Numbered from the stretch's first letter, positions 34,620 to 43,379 are shown. The stretch is 64,000 bases of DNA from Candidatus Saccharimonadota bacterium (GCA_028286365.1 JAQBRR010000002.1:168165-232164), one strand, 5' to 3'. Numbers and translations: made by a program. The notes: generated from the letters alone by a model not told the origin.

Positions 34620-35908
34620 TACGTTGTTCTCGCTTGCTTGCCAATATCAGTGCGGTACTGCATACCCTCGAAATGAACTCCGTTATCACCAATAACGCTG
34701 TAGGCGTTTGTGGCTGCCTCATCAATTGTGTCAGCAACCGATGTCACATAGAGGACTCGTCCACCGTTTGTGACAACGTCGCCGTCATTATTAAGGGTCG
34801 TTGCCGCATGATGGACAAAGACACCATCAGGAAATTCTGTATCAAGACCAAGAATCTCATCACCCTTATGTGATGACTCAGGATAACCAGCGGATGCAAA
34901 ACAAATAGTGAGGGCCGATTGAGTAAGATTTAATCCCTCAAGGAGTTCACCGTTGAGTTTACTATCGGTAGATTTGAGTAATTCATAGACATCAACGCCA
35001 GCCTCGGCCAGGATAGTCAGCACTACCTCGGCCTCTGGATCACCAAATCGCGCGTTATATTCAATAACGACAGGATCACCGCCACGCTCCTGGGCAAGCA
35101 TGACACCAATGTAGAGGATCCCCTGGTATGGGTGACCGTCGGCTTTCATGCCATCAACGGTCTTTTTGGCAATATCTTTGATCTTTTCGTATTGTGCGGG
35201 ACTGACGATCGACTCTGGTACTGGTGCATAGGCGCCCATACCGCCAGTATTTGGTCCTTTGTCACCGTCCTTGAGGCGTTTATGGTCTTGGGCGAATGGT
35301 AATAGGACAAAATCGGTTCCATCGGTCAGCGCAAAGGCGGATACCTCAGGACCACTTAGTCGTTCTTGAATAACGACACCATTTTTGCCCGCGCCGTCGT
35401 AGGCTCCGTCGAACATTGCTTCGAGGGTAGCAGTCGCTACCGCATTTGATTCAGGTAGTACGACGCCCTTACCACCTGCAAGACCATCTGCCTTGATAAC
35501 AATAGTTGTTGCGTCATCAGTAATAGCGTTGTACTGATCTAGGTTGTGAACTGTCGTGCTCTTTGGGTAGGCAATGCCGTGCTTGTCCATAAAGTTACAA
35601 GCGAAGCTTTTACTTGATTCAAGTTGTGCGGCAAACTGACTAGGCCCAACGACAGTTACATCAGCCGATCGTAGATTGTCACTTACACCAGCAACCAGCG
35701 GTGCCTCAGGGCCAATAATAGTGACATCAATGCTGTGCTCGGTTACAAACGTCGCGGGATCATCAACCACGACATTCGTAACATTTGACATGAGGCCTGT
35801 GCCGGCATTACCTGGTGCAACGTAAATAGTTACGTTGTCGCCGAGTGTTTTGGCAAACGCATGTTCTCTGCCTCCGTTTCCAATGATGAGTGCTGATCGT
35901 TCGCTCAC
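34619..35908 (-). CDS. purD: Phosphoribosylamine-glycine ligase (GAR synthetase)
   Basis: 429-residue ATP-grasp enzyme joining phosphoribosylamine and glycine. It has ALIIGNGGREHAFAK at the start, KADGLAGGKGVVLPES near 139 (ATP loop) and VIEYNARFGDPEAEV near 285 (metal ligands). It starts at GTG 35908 with GGGAG 7 bases upstream. With purN it forms a two-gene unit for consecutive steps; the enzyme before it, PurF, is not in this window. Confidence 0.95.
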   Translation of the reverse strand: MSERSALIIGNGGREHAFAKTLGDNVTIYVAPGNAGTGLMSNVTNVVVDDPATFVTEHSIDVTIIGPEAPLVAGVSDNLRSADVTVVGPSQFAAQLESSKSFACNFMDKHGIAYPKSTTVHNLDQYNAITDDATTIVIKADGLAGGKGVVLPESNAVATATLEAMFDGAYDGAGKNGVVIQERLSGPEVSAFALTDGTDFVLLPFAQDHKRLKDGDKGPNTGGMGAYAPVPESIVSPAQYEKIKDIAKKTVDGMKADGHPYQGILYIGVMLAQERGGDPVVIEYNARFGDPEAEVVLTILAEAGVDVYELLKSTDSKLNGELLEGLNLTQSALTICFASAGYPESSHKGDEILGLDTEFPDGVFVHHAATTLNNDGDVVTNGGRVLYVTSVADTIDEAATNAYSVIGDNGVHFEGMQYRTDIGKQARTT

Positions 35909-35933
35909 GTATGTCTCCCTGGTTAATTACCCT

Positions 35934-35963
35934 ATTCTAACTTTTATGAAGGAGTAAATGCAA
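35934..35963 (-). promoter_or_regulatory. Promoter for purD-purN
   Basis: Minus strand: TTGCAT (35958-35963), 18 bases, TAGAAT (35934-35939). Next to it, at 35972-35987, is an inverted repeat GTGTT-N6-AACAC between the purD and carA promoters. Confidence 0.45.
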
Positions 35964-35987
35964 GTCACCCTGTGTTCAACAAAACAC

Positions 35988-36016
35988 TTGTGCTGGCTCG
36001 TGATATTTGCTAGACT
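35988..36016 (+). promoter_or_regulatory. Promoter for carAB
   Basis: TTGTGC (35988-35993), 17 bases ending in TGC, TAGACT (36011-36016). Transcription should begin near 36023, about 5 bases before the ATG at 36028. Confidence 0.55.
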
Positions 36017-36027
36017 ACTATTTGAAT

Positions 36028-37128
36028 ATGTCAAAGTTGCCAATCACAACTAGCAAATCTACGCACGGAAATCGCTCCAATGGGGGCGATTTTTTTGTAA
36101 GCAAAAACTCAAAATTGTACTTATCTGACGGTACGACCTTCGGTGGACTTGCGCCTGATTGGCAGACCGGAGCCTTTAGTGGCGAAGTTGTCTTTAATAC
36201 TGGTATGACCGGCTATCCTGAGTCACTTACTGACCCATCGTATTCCAACCAGATCTTGGTATTCACCTTCCCCCTTATCGGCAACTACGGCGTTGATATC
36301 AATGCGACAGAATCAGGCAAAATCCAAGTTGCGGGCGTTATTGTTAGTGAAGCCGCCGAAGGCTGGAGCCACACGAAATCCGACCGTTCATTAATCGAAT
36401 GGTTACACTCACAGAATATTCCAATTATGACTGACGTTGATACGCGGGCACTGACCAAATATCTTCGAACTCGCGGTACAATGGGCGGTGCGATCTCCGA
36501 TAGCCCTATCAAGACGACTGATATTAAACTTGAACAAAAATTCGTTTCGATTGATGCTCCAGTCACGTATAACAAGGGCGGTAAGAAAAAAGTTATCTTG
36601 GTTGATTGTGGCGCCAAAGAAAATATCGTTCGCTCACTCGTTGCCGAGGGTCTCGAAGTGAAGCGTGTTCCTTACGACTACGACTATACAGATGAAGATT
36701 ATGACGGTGTCATGCTTTCTAATGGTCCTGGCGACCCAACAGATTATGTACCGACAATTGAAAACGCTCGCAAAGCACTTGAGCTCGGTCGCCCAGTCTT
36801 TGGTATCTGTCTTGGTACACAAATCATGGCTCTCGCTGCTGGTGCCAAGACGTACAAATTAAAGTACGGCCACCGCGGTCATAATCAGCCTTGTCTTGAG
36901 ATTGAAACAAACAAGGGCTATATCACTAGTCAGAATCATGGCTACGCAATCGACAGTGAAACCCTTCCAAAGGGCTGGAAAGTCTCTTTTAAGAACCTCA
37001 ACGATAACTCAGTCGAGGGAATCGAACATGTATCAAAGCCTTTCTTCTCGGTACAGTTCCACCCAGAGGCAACGCCTGGTCCAACAGATACGGCATGGCT
37101 GTTTGAGAAATTTAGAGGTAAATTATGA
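36028..37128 (+). CDS. carA: Carbamoyl-phosphate synthase small subunit
   Basis: About 366 residues. It supplies ammonia from glutamine to CarB: Cys in FGICLGTQIM near 258 and His/Glu in QFHPEATPG near 344. The usual CarA core starts at LYLSDGTTFGG, so residues 1 to about 28 are an extra N-terminal stretch, and this stretch is encoded over a perfect terminator hairpin. ATG 36028 is chosen because the promoter ends just before it; the alternatives are TTG 36007, inside the promoter, or an undetected start near 36100. The stop overlaps carB (ATGA). Confidence 0.92.
   Translation: MSKLPITTSKSTHGNRSNGGDFFVSKNSKLYLSDGTTFGGLAPDWQTGAFSGEVVFNTGMTGYPESLTDPSYSNQILVFTFPLIGNYGVDINATESGKIQVAGVIVSEAAEGWSHTKSDRSLIEWLHSQNIPIMTDVDTRALTKYLRTRGTMGGAISDSPIKTTDIKLEQKFVSIDAPVTYNKGGKKKVILVDCGAKENIVRSLVAEGLEVKRVPYDYDYTDEDYDGVMLSNGPGDPTDYVPTIENARKALELGRPVFGICLGTQIMALAAGAKTYKLKYGHRGHNQPCLEIETNKGYITSQNHGYAIDSETLPKGWKVSFKNLNDNSVEGIEHVSKPFFSVQFHPEATPGPTDTAWLFEKFRGKL
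36069..36097 (+). promoter_or_regulatory. Intrinsic terminator/attenuator inside the start of carA
   Basis: A 10-bp stem (36069-36078 with 36083-36092, one G-T pair) with loop AATG, followed by Ts to 36096. It lies about 45 bases after the expected transcription start and in frame within carA codons 14-23. As a Rho-independent terminator it would stop most transcription before the enzyme core unless ribosomes or another factor open it. Confidence 0.7.
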
Positions 37129-40100
37129 ACATTAAAAAAGTAGTTATCCTAGGATCAGGCGGTCTTCGTATCGGGCAGGCTGGCGAGTTCGACTATTCTG
37201 GCTCACAGGCGATTAAATCATTCAAACAAGAAAAAATCTTTACCGTTCTGATTAACCCAAACATCGCAACCGTTCAGACTGATGACGATATGGCTGATCG
37301 CGTCTACTTCCAGCCGCTTAACATTGAGACAGTTACAAAGATTCTCGAGCGCGAAAAACCTGACGCGGTCGCACTCAGTTTTGGTGGCCAAACGGCATTG
37401 AACCTGGGACTGGATCTGCATGATGCCGGCGTATTCAAACGGCTTGGTATTCAGGTATTAGGTACTCCGGTATCTGTTATTAAGGCAACCGAAGATCGCG
37501 ATATCTTTAAGAACAAGTTGGCAGAAATTGATGTTCACACTGCCCGCAGCCTTGCAACCTACAGTGTTAAAGAAGCGCTCGAAGCCGCTCGAACGATCGG
37601 CTACCCAATTATGATGCGTTCTGGCTATAGCCTTGGTGGACTTGGTTCTGGGCTTGTGACGAACGAAAAAGATCTTGAGGCTAAACTTGCTGAAGTCTTT
37701 AATAACGTTTCACAGGTTCTTATCGAAGAATACTTAACAGGCTGGAAAGAGGTTGAGTACGAAGTCGTTCGTGATATCGACGGCAACACGATTACTGTCT
37801 GTAACATGGAAAACTTTGATCCAATGGGTGTTCACACCGGTGAGAGTATCGTGGTCGCACCATCCCAGACCCTCACGAATGAAGAATACCATCGCCTCCG
37901 CGAAGTTGCGATTAAGACGATTAATCACCTCGGTATTATCGGTGAATGTAATATTCAGTACGCCCTTAATCCAGCTGATGGTGATTATCGCGTTATCGAG
38001 GTTAATGCTCGCCTCTCACGTTCGAGTGCGCTTGCCTCTAAGGCAACTGGCTATCCCCTCGCCTTCGTCGCGTCTAAACTGATGCTTGGAAAACGACTAC
38101 ACGAAATTAAGAATGCGGTAACAGGCACAACGACAGCATTCTTTGAGCCAGCGCTTGATTATATCGCGGTTAAAATGCCTCGATGGGATCTATCAAAGCT
38201 TAAGGCTAGCGATCACCACATTGGCTCAGAAATGAAAAGTGTCGGTGAAGTGATGGCACTCGGACGATCGTTCCCTGAGGCCTTGCAGAAGGCTATTCGT
38301 TCGCTCAATATTGGTGCAAATGGCTTTACAGATCATCCATACGAAATCGAGAATCCGATGGATGAAATCAAATTCGCGACTGATCGTCGTCTGTTTGCAA
38401 TCGCTGATGTTCTCGCGAAGGGCGTGAGCGTTGAAGAGATTCACAAACAGTCATATATTGACCCTTGGTTTCTCAAACACCTTGCTGACATCGAGGCAAC
38501 TAAAAGACAGCTCCAAACTGAGCCACTTAAAAGTGAGTTGCTCCACACAGCCAAGCAAAAAGGCTTCTCGGATAAGACTATCGCGAAATTAATTGATACC
38601 ACTGAGCACCTTGTTCGTAAAACTCGACTCAAGATGGGAATTATACCCGTCGTGAAGCAAATCGACACGCTGGCTGGTGAGTTCGATGCCGAAACAAACT
38701 ATCTGTATGTTACCTATCACGGTAACGTAAACGATATTAAGCCACTTGGTAAGAAAGCAATCGCGATTATTGGATCTGGGCCATACTGTATCGGATCATC
38801 CGTTGAGTTTGACTGGTCTGCGGTTAACACTGCTAAGACCCTGAACAAACGCGGCTACAAGACGATTATGATCAACTCAAATCCTGAAACTGTCTCGACT
38901 GACTTTGACCGCTCAGACCGACTTTACTTTGATGAGTTAACTCTCGAGCGAATCCAGGACATTGCTGACTTTGAGCAAGCACACGGTATTATCGTCTCGG
39001 TTGGTGGTCAGATTGCCAATAACCTCGCTCTACCTCTTGCTCAAGCTCAATACAACATTCTTGGCACATCTGCCGAGCAAATTGATAACGCCGAGGATCG
39101 TCAGAAGTTTTCTGCGATGCTTAATCGTCTTGGTATTGATCAGCCAGAGTGGCAAGAAGTTACCACGCTAAAGGCTGCCAAGAAGTTTGGTCTCGACGTT
39201 GGCTACCCACTGTTGATTAGGCCTTCATACGTCCTCTCAGGTGGTGCGATGAATGTCGTGCAGGACGAAAAGGAGCTCGAGACGTATCTTGGTGAAGCGG
39301 CCAAGTTGTCACCTGACCATCCAGTTGTCATCTCTCGATTTATCTTGAATGCTAAGGAACTCGAGATTGACGGTGTCGCCCAAAACGGTAAATTAGTCAT
39401 CTATGCGATCTCTGAACACATCGAAAATGCCGGTGTTCACTCAGGTGACGCAACAGTAGTCTATCCGGCGCAGAAACTGTATCTAGAAACTGTTCGTCAA
39501 GCCAAGAATATCGCTAAGGCTGTCGTCAAGAATCTGGACATCACTGGTCCATTCAATATCCAGTTCCTCGCCAAGGATAACGAGCTAAAGGTCATCGAGA
39601 CGAATGTGCGTGCCTCGAGGTCGTTCCCCTTTGTATCGAAAGTATCTGGGCATAACTTTATCGCCATCGCGACCGATGCAATCCTTGGTATCAAGAATGA
39701 CATGGTCTATCAGACGCTTGAACTTGACCACGTTGGTGTCAAGAACCCCCAGTTCTCATATAATCGACTCAAGGGGGCTGACCCTGTCGCTGGTGTCGAG
39801 ATGGCGTCAACCGGTGAAGTCGCTTGCTTCGGAGATAACCTCGAAGAGGCATTCTATGCATCATGGCTAGCAACAGATCAAAAAATCACTGGTAAACACT
39901 TATTCCTCAGTATTCCGACTCAGCAGAAGCATAAATTTGTAGAGGAAGCAGCGCTGCTTGTGGCTGACGGCTGGACTATCTATACGACCGAAGGGACACA
40001 TGATTATCTTAAGTCACATGACGTGAAGACCACCAAACTATACAAGATATCAGATCACAAGGAGCCATCGGTTCATTCTGCACTTCTGGGTAAGAAGTTT

Positions 40101-40292
40101 GACCTGGTTATTAATGTGCCAACCCCGCAAGACACTTCTACAGATGGCGCGACGATTCGCCGACTGGCCATCGACAATCACCTGCCTCTTATGACGAATC
40201 CTGAAACTGGCCGACTACTTCTTCGCTGTCTAACGGATCCAGAACTTAAAGATGTCCAGCCAAAATATTGGCAAGAATACGTTCCGAAGTAG
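37125..40292 (+). CDS. carB: Carbamoyl-phosphate synthase large subunit
   Basis: 1055 residues with two ATP-grasp halves: the first has GSGGLRIGQAGEFDYSG and RSGYSLGGLGSG near 165, the second GSGPYCIGSSVEFDWS near 548 and RPSYVLSGGAMNVV near 700. Both are followed by metal-binding VNARLSRSSALASKATGYP and TNVRASRSFPFVSKVSG motifs. The C-terminal MGS-like domain (from about 930) is the usual allosteric site. It makes carbamoyl phosphate for pyrimidines; no arginine genes are in the window. It is coupled to carA and ends before a terminator. Confidence 0.97.
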   Translation: MNIKKVVILGSGGLRIGQAGEFDYSGSQAIKSFKQEKIFTVLINPNIATVQTDDDMADRVYFQPLNIETVTKILEREKPDAVALSFGGQTALNLGLDLHDAGVFKRLGIQVLGTPVSVIKATEDRDIFKNKLAEIDVHTARSLATYSVKEALEAARTIGYPIMMRSGYSLGGLGSGLVTNEKDLEAKLAEVFNNVSQVLIEEYLTGWKEVEYEVVRDIDGNTITVCNMENFDPMGVHTGESIVVAPSQTLTNEEYHRLREVAIKTINHLGIIGECNIQYALNPADGDYRVIEVNARLSRSSALASKATGYPLAFVASKLMLGKRLHEIKNAVTGTTTAFFEPALDYIAVKMPRWDLSKLKASDHHIGSEMKSVGEVMALGRSFPEALQKAIRSLNIGANGFTDHPYEIENPMDEIKFATDRRLFAIADVLAKGVSVEEIHKQSYIDPWFLKHLADIEATKRQLQTEPLKSELLHTAKQKGFSDKTIAKLIDTTEHLVRKTRLKMGIIPVVKQIDTLAGEFDAETNYLYVTYHGNVNDIKPLGKKAIAIIGSGPYCIGSSVEFDWSAVNTAKTLNKRGYKTIMINSNPETVSTDFDRSDRLYFDELTLERIQDIADFEQAHGIIVSVGGQIANNLALPLAQAQYNILGTSAEQIDNAEDRQKFSAMLNRLGIDQPEWQEVTTLKAAKKFGLDVGYPLLIRPSYVLSGGAMNVVQDEKELETYLGEAAKLSPDHPVVISRFILNAKELEIDGVAQNGKLVIYAISEHIENAGVHSGDATVVYPAQKLYLETVRQAKNIAKAVVKNLDITGPFNIQFLAKDNELKVIETNVRASRSFPFVSKVSGHNFIAIATDAILGIKNDMVYQTLELDHVGVKNPQFSYNRLKGADPVAGVEMASTGEVACFGDNLEEAFYASWLATDQKITGKHLFLSIPTQQKHKFVEEAALLVADGWTIYTTEGTHDYLKSHDVKTTKLYKISDHKEPSVHSALLGKKFDLVINVPTPQDTSTDGATIRRLAIDNHLPLMTNPETGRLLLRCLTDPELKDVQPKYWQEYVPK

Positions 40293-40317
40293 AAACTAAG
40301 TATTTCTGGATATGAGA

Positions 40318-40369
40318 AGGGCTCCGTCGAATCGACGGAGCCCTAGATTCTCTCTTTCTTAGAGAATCT
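40318..40369 (+). terminator. Terminator after carB (two hairpins)
   Basis: A GC-rich stem with arms 40318-40328 and 40334-40344, then a second 9-bp stem (40345-40353 with 40361-40369) with a T-rich loop. There is no long T run, so strength is uncertain. It may work both ways, since the convergent surface-protein gene ends at 40486. The remaining bases 40370-40485 hold a 9-bp imperfect hairpin at 40443-40463 and no gene. Confidence 0.6.
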
Positions 40370-40485
40370 CTCTTCCCTGGATCATGACTCGTTCAAGCTC
40401 AACAGGGCGCGGTTTGCTGGAAACGTCCAGCGGCGATTTGGTATGGTTAGACCTAAGGTCTTACCACTTGACTCACTACAACAAC

Positions 40486-42615
40486 TTAGTCAACGATGGA
40501 CGTCTTGCGGCTGCGACCACGGATGAGCAGGAGTGCGATTCCGAGGATGAGCGCTCCGCCCGCGATGCCGAGACCACCCCATGCGATGGTCCCACCGGTG
40601 AAGGCGAGGCCAGCGATGCAGATGGTTGCAGCCGGGATGGTGTAGGTCACGATCCGAGTCAGAGATCCAAGGTCGGATCCGTTATCGAACTTAAACCCGG
40701 TGTCGGCCGTGAGGCTGACATCGTGAGTGCCGACGGACTGGTCGAGCGGTGCGTCGACTGTGAAGTGGGCGTTAATGGGGGTCACCGTAGCAACTCCCGT
40801 CACGCCGCACTTTGCAGCCACACTGACGCTGGACGACGAGTCCGCGCCACTTGTTGCACAAACTAGATCAGACAACGCTGCAAGCGAGTAGGTCGTCGCC
40901 GACCCATCCGTAAGCACGTAGCCATCCTCAGCCGAGAACGAGACCGTCCCGTCGCCGTTGTCCGTGGTGTGGACACCGGTCGGCTGGTCAGCCTGAATCT
41001 CCGAGAACGTCAACGCCGGGTTCGGCGTGTTCGTGTCGGTGTTGCAGGTTGCCTGCGGGGTGACCGGAGTTACCGGCGTCAACGGGCAGTCGTACGACGT
41101 GAACGTGTACGTGTGGCTTCCCTGCTGGTGAGTAATGTCACTCGCCAGCGTGTGGGCCACTACTGTTACCGTGCCAACGAGCGGGTGGGTTCCCGCCGTG
41201 TAGCGCGTGATGCCGTCGGACTCGAGCGGGTACTTCTCGTAGGACTCCAGGGTCGGCAACGTGTACGTGTTGCAGGTCTGGCTTCCGTCAGGGAAGGTTG
41301 CCTCTGGCGCGACATAGCTAACCGTACCGCAGTCGCCTGCGTATCCGGTGAGTGTCGCGCCGTCAGACGTCGGACCACCGTTACCGGGGTACGACGAACC
41401 TGTCTGGAATGCGTAGCCTGTGTACGTGTTGTGCGGGTAGGCCGTAGCCACCTGCGCAATCGTGAGGCCAAGCACGTGGCTGTTCGAGCCAACACCCGCG
41501 ACCGAGTTCTGGTCGATGGTGTTGCCCGGTGAAACGGAGAACGAAGCATAGCTAGGTCCACCGTCAGCCGACAGGTTGAAGATCAATCGTGAGAACATCC
41601 CATTGCCGACGACATTCGTGTCGGTGAACGAGAGACTCACGACTCCTTGAGCGTTGCCGCTGACCGGAATGACCGTGCCTGTGGCGTGACCGTCATGGTA
41701 CGAACGGTAGTCCACGCCAGCTGCGATTTGAGTCGGAGTGTGATCCCCGGACTCGGTGTACGCAGGTCCGTTCACCGTGCAGGTGATACCAGCAGGCGGC
41801 GGTGGTGGCGGGCACGGGTCGTTGACGACGTAGATGTAAGCGACGCCGTTTCCACCCGGTGCCAGGTACGAGCCGTCTTGTGCTCCGTCCGGTCCTGCGA
41901 GAGAAGTGGTACCTGTAAGCCAGGTGCTCTCTGCAGTCCCGTGAATGTAGACGTCACCCTGCCACGAGGTCCCACAGGTTGTGGGAATCGTGGGAAGCGT
42001 GATTGTTGTCTCGTTCGTGACGGAGACCTTCGTCTGCGGGTACTTCACGTTGTACGCGTCGGTCTGCCACAGCGTTGCGTCGTAGGTCTGGATGACCACG
42101 ATGGGCTTCACGCAATCGGGGTACGCGAGGAGCGACTGATCGCCCTGCGCATCCCACGAGTGGGTGACGCCCTTCTTGACGATCGAGCCAGCCGGGAATA
42201 TGTCTCCCGAGTGGTCGATGTGACCGGCCTGGTAGAACGCCGCGGTGCTGGTCGTGAGCTTGTTGTAGTTCCCGCTCTTGCCATCTGCATGACAGAACGT
42301 GATCTGCGACGAGTCCTCGTTGCCATCACTCGAGACGGTAGCCATGGCCGCTGCGAATACGGGTGCCGGAACTGGCGGAGGTGTTGGATCAGGCGCCGGG
42401 ATGACCGGTGCCGTTGTTGATCCGTCGGTTGGCGTAGCGGACTGCGTCGGGTCCGATGTGGAGACAACGCTGGTTGGCGTGTCCGTGGGCGGGGTTGTGT
42501 CGTCGGCCGAGGCCGGTGACACGACCAGAACTAATGAAACGAGCCAGCCAAGCACAACTGCGAGTGCTGTGGCCGCGAATACGGACGCCTTGCGGCGTCC
42601 TCGCTTGCTTTTCAT
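40486..42615 (-). CDS. Large secreted surface protein with LAFTG sortase signal
   Basis: 709 residues. Signal peptide at 1-38 (basic KSKRGRRK, hydrophobic core, ASA cleavage site), a Thr/Pro-rich linker to about 90, then a long Thr/Ser/Gly-rich beta region with many Cys (for example ITFCHADGKSGNYNKL near 108 and a PCPPPPPP break near 268). It ends with LAFTGG at 670, a hydrophobic helix and the basic tail RGRSRK. This C-terminus matches the LAxTG signals cut by class E sortases in Actinobacteria. Codon use is strongly GC-rich (60% in a sampled 60-base line), unlike every neighbour, which suggests recent transfer from a high-GC donor. The start has AAGGAGGG upstream. The binding target or role is unknown. 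Confidence 0.85.
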   Translation of the reverse strand: MKSKRGRRKASVFAATALAVVLGWLVSLVLVVSPASADDTTPPTDTPTSVVSTSDPTQSATPTDGSTTAPVIPAPDPTPPPVPAPVFAAAMATVSSDGNEDSSQITFCHADGKSGNYNKLTTSTAAFYQAGHIDHSGDIFPAGSIVKKGVTHSWDAQGDQSLLAYPDCVKPIVVIQTYDATLWQTDAYNVKYPQTKVSVTNETTITLPTIPTTCGTSWQGDVYIHGTAESTWLTGTTSLAGPDGAQDGSYLAPGGNGVAYIYVVNDPCPPPPPPAGITCTVNGPAYTESGDHTPTQIAAGVDYRSYHDGHATGTVIPVSGNAQGVVSLSFTDTNVVGNGMFSRLIFNLSADGGPSYASFSVSPGNTIDQNSVAGVGSNSHVLGLTIAQVATAYPHNTYTGYAFQTGSSYPGNGGPTSDGATLTGYAGDCGTVSYVAPEATFPDGSQTCNTYTLPTLESYEKYPLESDGITRYTAGTHPLVGTVTVVAHTLASDITHQQGSHTYTFTSYDCPLTPVTPVTPQATCNTDTNTPNPALTFSEIQADQPTGVHTTDNGDGTVSFSAEDGYVLTDGSATTYSLAALSDLVCATSGADSSSSVSVAAKCGVTGVATVTPINAHFTVDAPLDQSVGTHDVSLTADTGFKFDNGSDLGSLTRIVTYTIPAATICIAGLAFTGGTIAWGGLGIAGGALILGIALLLIRGRSRKTSIVD

Positions 42616-42701
42616 TTTATTCCCTCCTTGGGAATCTGGAATCGAACGAGTGCCAATTGGCCTTCGCTTTGTTACTTGTAGTGAGTTGTGAGATGTACGT
42701 A

Positions 42702-42728
42702 GTGGAGCCAGGGGCCCCTTGGCTCCAC
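42702..42728. repeat. Strong GC-rich hairpin in the surface-protein leader
   Basis: Arms GTGGAGCCA (42702-42710) and TGGCTCCAC (42720-42728), with further pairing of GGG to CCC inside. It lies between the promoter at 42750-42778 and the ATG at 42615, so it should be part of the 5' leader RNA on the minus strand. Confidence 0.6.
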
Positions 42729-42749
42729 GTGCATCGCACTAACTCACTC

Positions 42750-42778
42750 ATTTTACCACAAATAGACCTTTTTGTAAA
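42750..42778 (-). promoter_or_regulatory. Promoter for the surface-protein gene
   Basis: Minus strand: TTTACA (42773-42778), 17 bases, TAAAAT (42750-42755). This gives a leader of about 128 bases. Confidence 0.65.
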
Positions 42779-42806
42779 GCTTATGTATGGTAATAAAGGT
42801 TACGTA

Positions 42807-42837
42807 TTGACACCGATTCTATCCACGGGTGTATACT
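42807..42837 (+). promoter_or_regulatory. Promoter for the 83-residue gene and its long leader
   Basis: TTGACA (42807-42812), 19 bases, TATACT (42832-42837). Transcription is expected near 42844, some 284 bases before the gene. Confidence 0.5.
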
Positions 42838-42843
42838 AATTAC

Positions 42844-43127
42844 AGTCATGTAGGTACTGGCACAAAACACCTTTTCACCTACAGATTTATGCGAGAAGTC
42901 ACTCTACTTCAAATCAGCGACGATATGCACACTGGTAGTCATTTACTCCCAAGCGCCCCTGTTGATCGTACAATCTCAAACAGTAATTCAGTAAACAGAA
43001 AACATTCGAACGGCTTGTTTTCCTCTCTGAATCACTTCCTCCTAAATCCGTTCGTCGACCAATCACCTCGTGTCGGCATTTTTGCGTTTACCTATATAAA
43101 AATACAATCTCTTGGAGGATACAGATC
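42844..43127 (+). other. Long structured leader or small RNA
   Basis: No convincing gene lies here. Pairing elements in order: TGTAGGT/ACCTACA (42849-42855 with 42877-42883) right at the predicted RNA start, ACGAT/ATCGT (42920-42924 with 42965-42969) and CGAACGG/CCGTTCG (43007-43013 with 43048-43054). It ends with GGAGG before the next ATG. It could be a cis-regulatory leader or an independent RNA; no known RNA family was recognised. Confidence 0.4.
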
Positions 43128-43379
43128 ATGAACCGAACAGAAATAAACGAACTAGTCATCGTACCAGTAATGGGTTTTAAGAAGGACCTCGCAGCCTACC
43201 CACGTCGCATGGTATACGAAGGTGCAACTTATGACTTTCTGGACGCAGGTCTTCGCTGCCTGGTACGCCACGGCGGACGCATTGCAGAAATCCTGACGCT
43301 ATCAGATGGCCGCGCTAACTTCCGCCTTCGTAGTGACAACCGTGGAGGTAACTGGACGCTCTTAAGTATTACCGCTTAA
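43128..43379 (+). CDS. Small basic protein, unknown function
   Basis: 83 residues, mixed beta/alpha, slightly basic, without signal or membrane helix. It contains a run of Arg-rich strands near the end (ANFRLRSDNRGGNWTLLSITA). The family is not recognised. GGAGG 10 bases before the ATG and a strong terminator 60 bases after the stop support a real gene. The terminator at 43438-43465 is shared with the convergent gnd. Confidence 0.65.
   Translation: MNRTEINELVIVPVMGFKKDLAAYPRRMVYEGATYDFLDAGLRCLVRHGGRIAEILTLSDGRANFRLRSDNRGGNWTLLSITA

Noticed and set aside
40384-42420. Several long open frames antisense to the surface-protein gene (for example 40384-40866, 40969-41532, 41647-42420)
   Set aside because: They lie opposite a GC-rich coding sequence, where stop codons are rare by chance. 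Their products are Arg/Val/Cys-rich without domains and no Shine-Dalgarno or promoter fits.
42641-42665. tRNA T-arm-like string GTTCGATTCC on the minus strand
   Set aside because: The flanking bases do not pair as a T stem and no acceptor or anticodon arm follows; it lies in the leader of the surface gene.
42829-43131. Open frame of 100 codons in the long leader
   Set aside because: Its start lies inside the TATACT promoter box, it has no Shine-Dalgarno, its product shows no recognisable pattern, and it runs through RNA pairing elements and into the next start.
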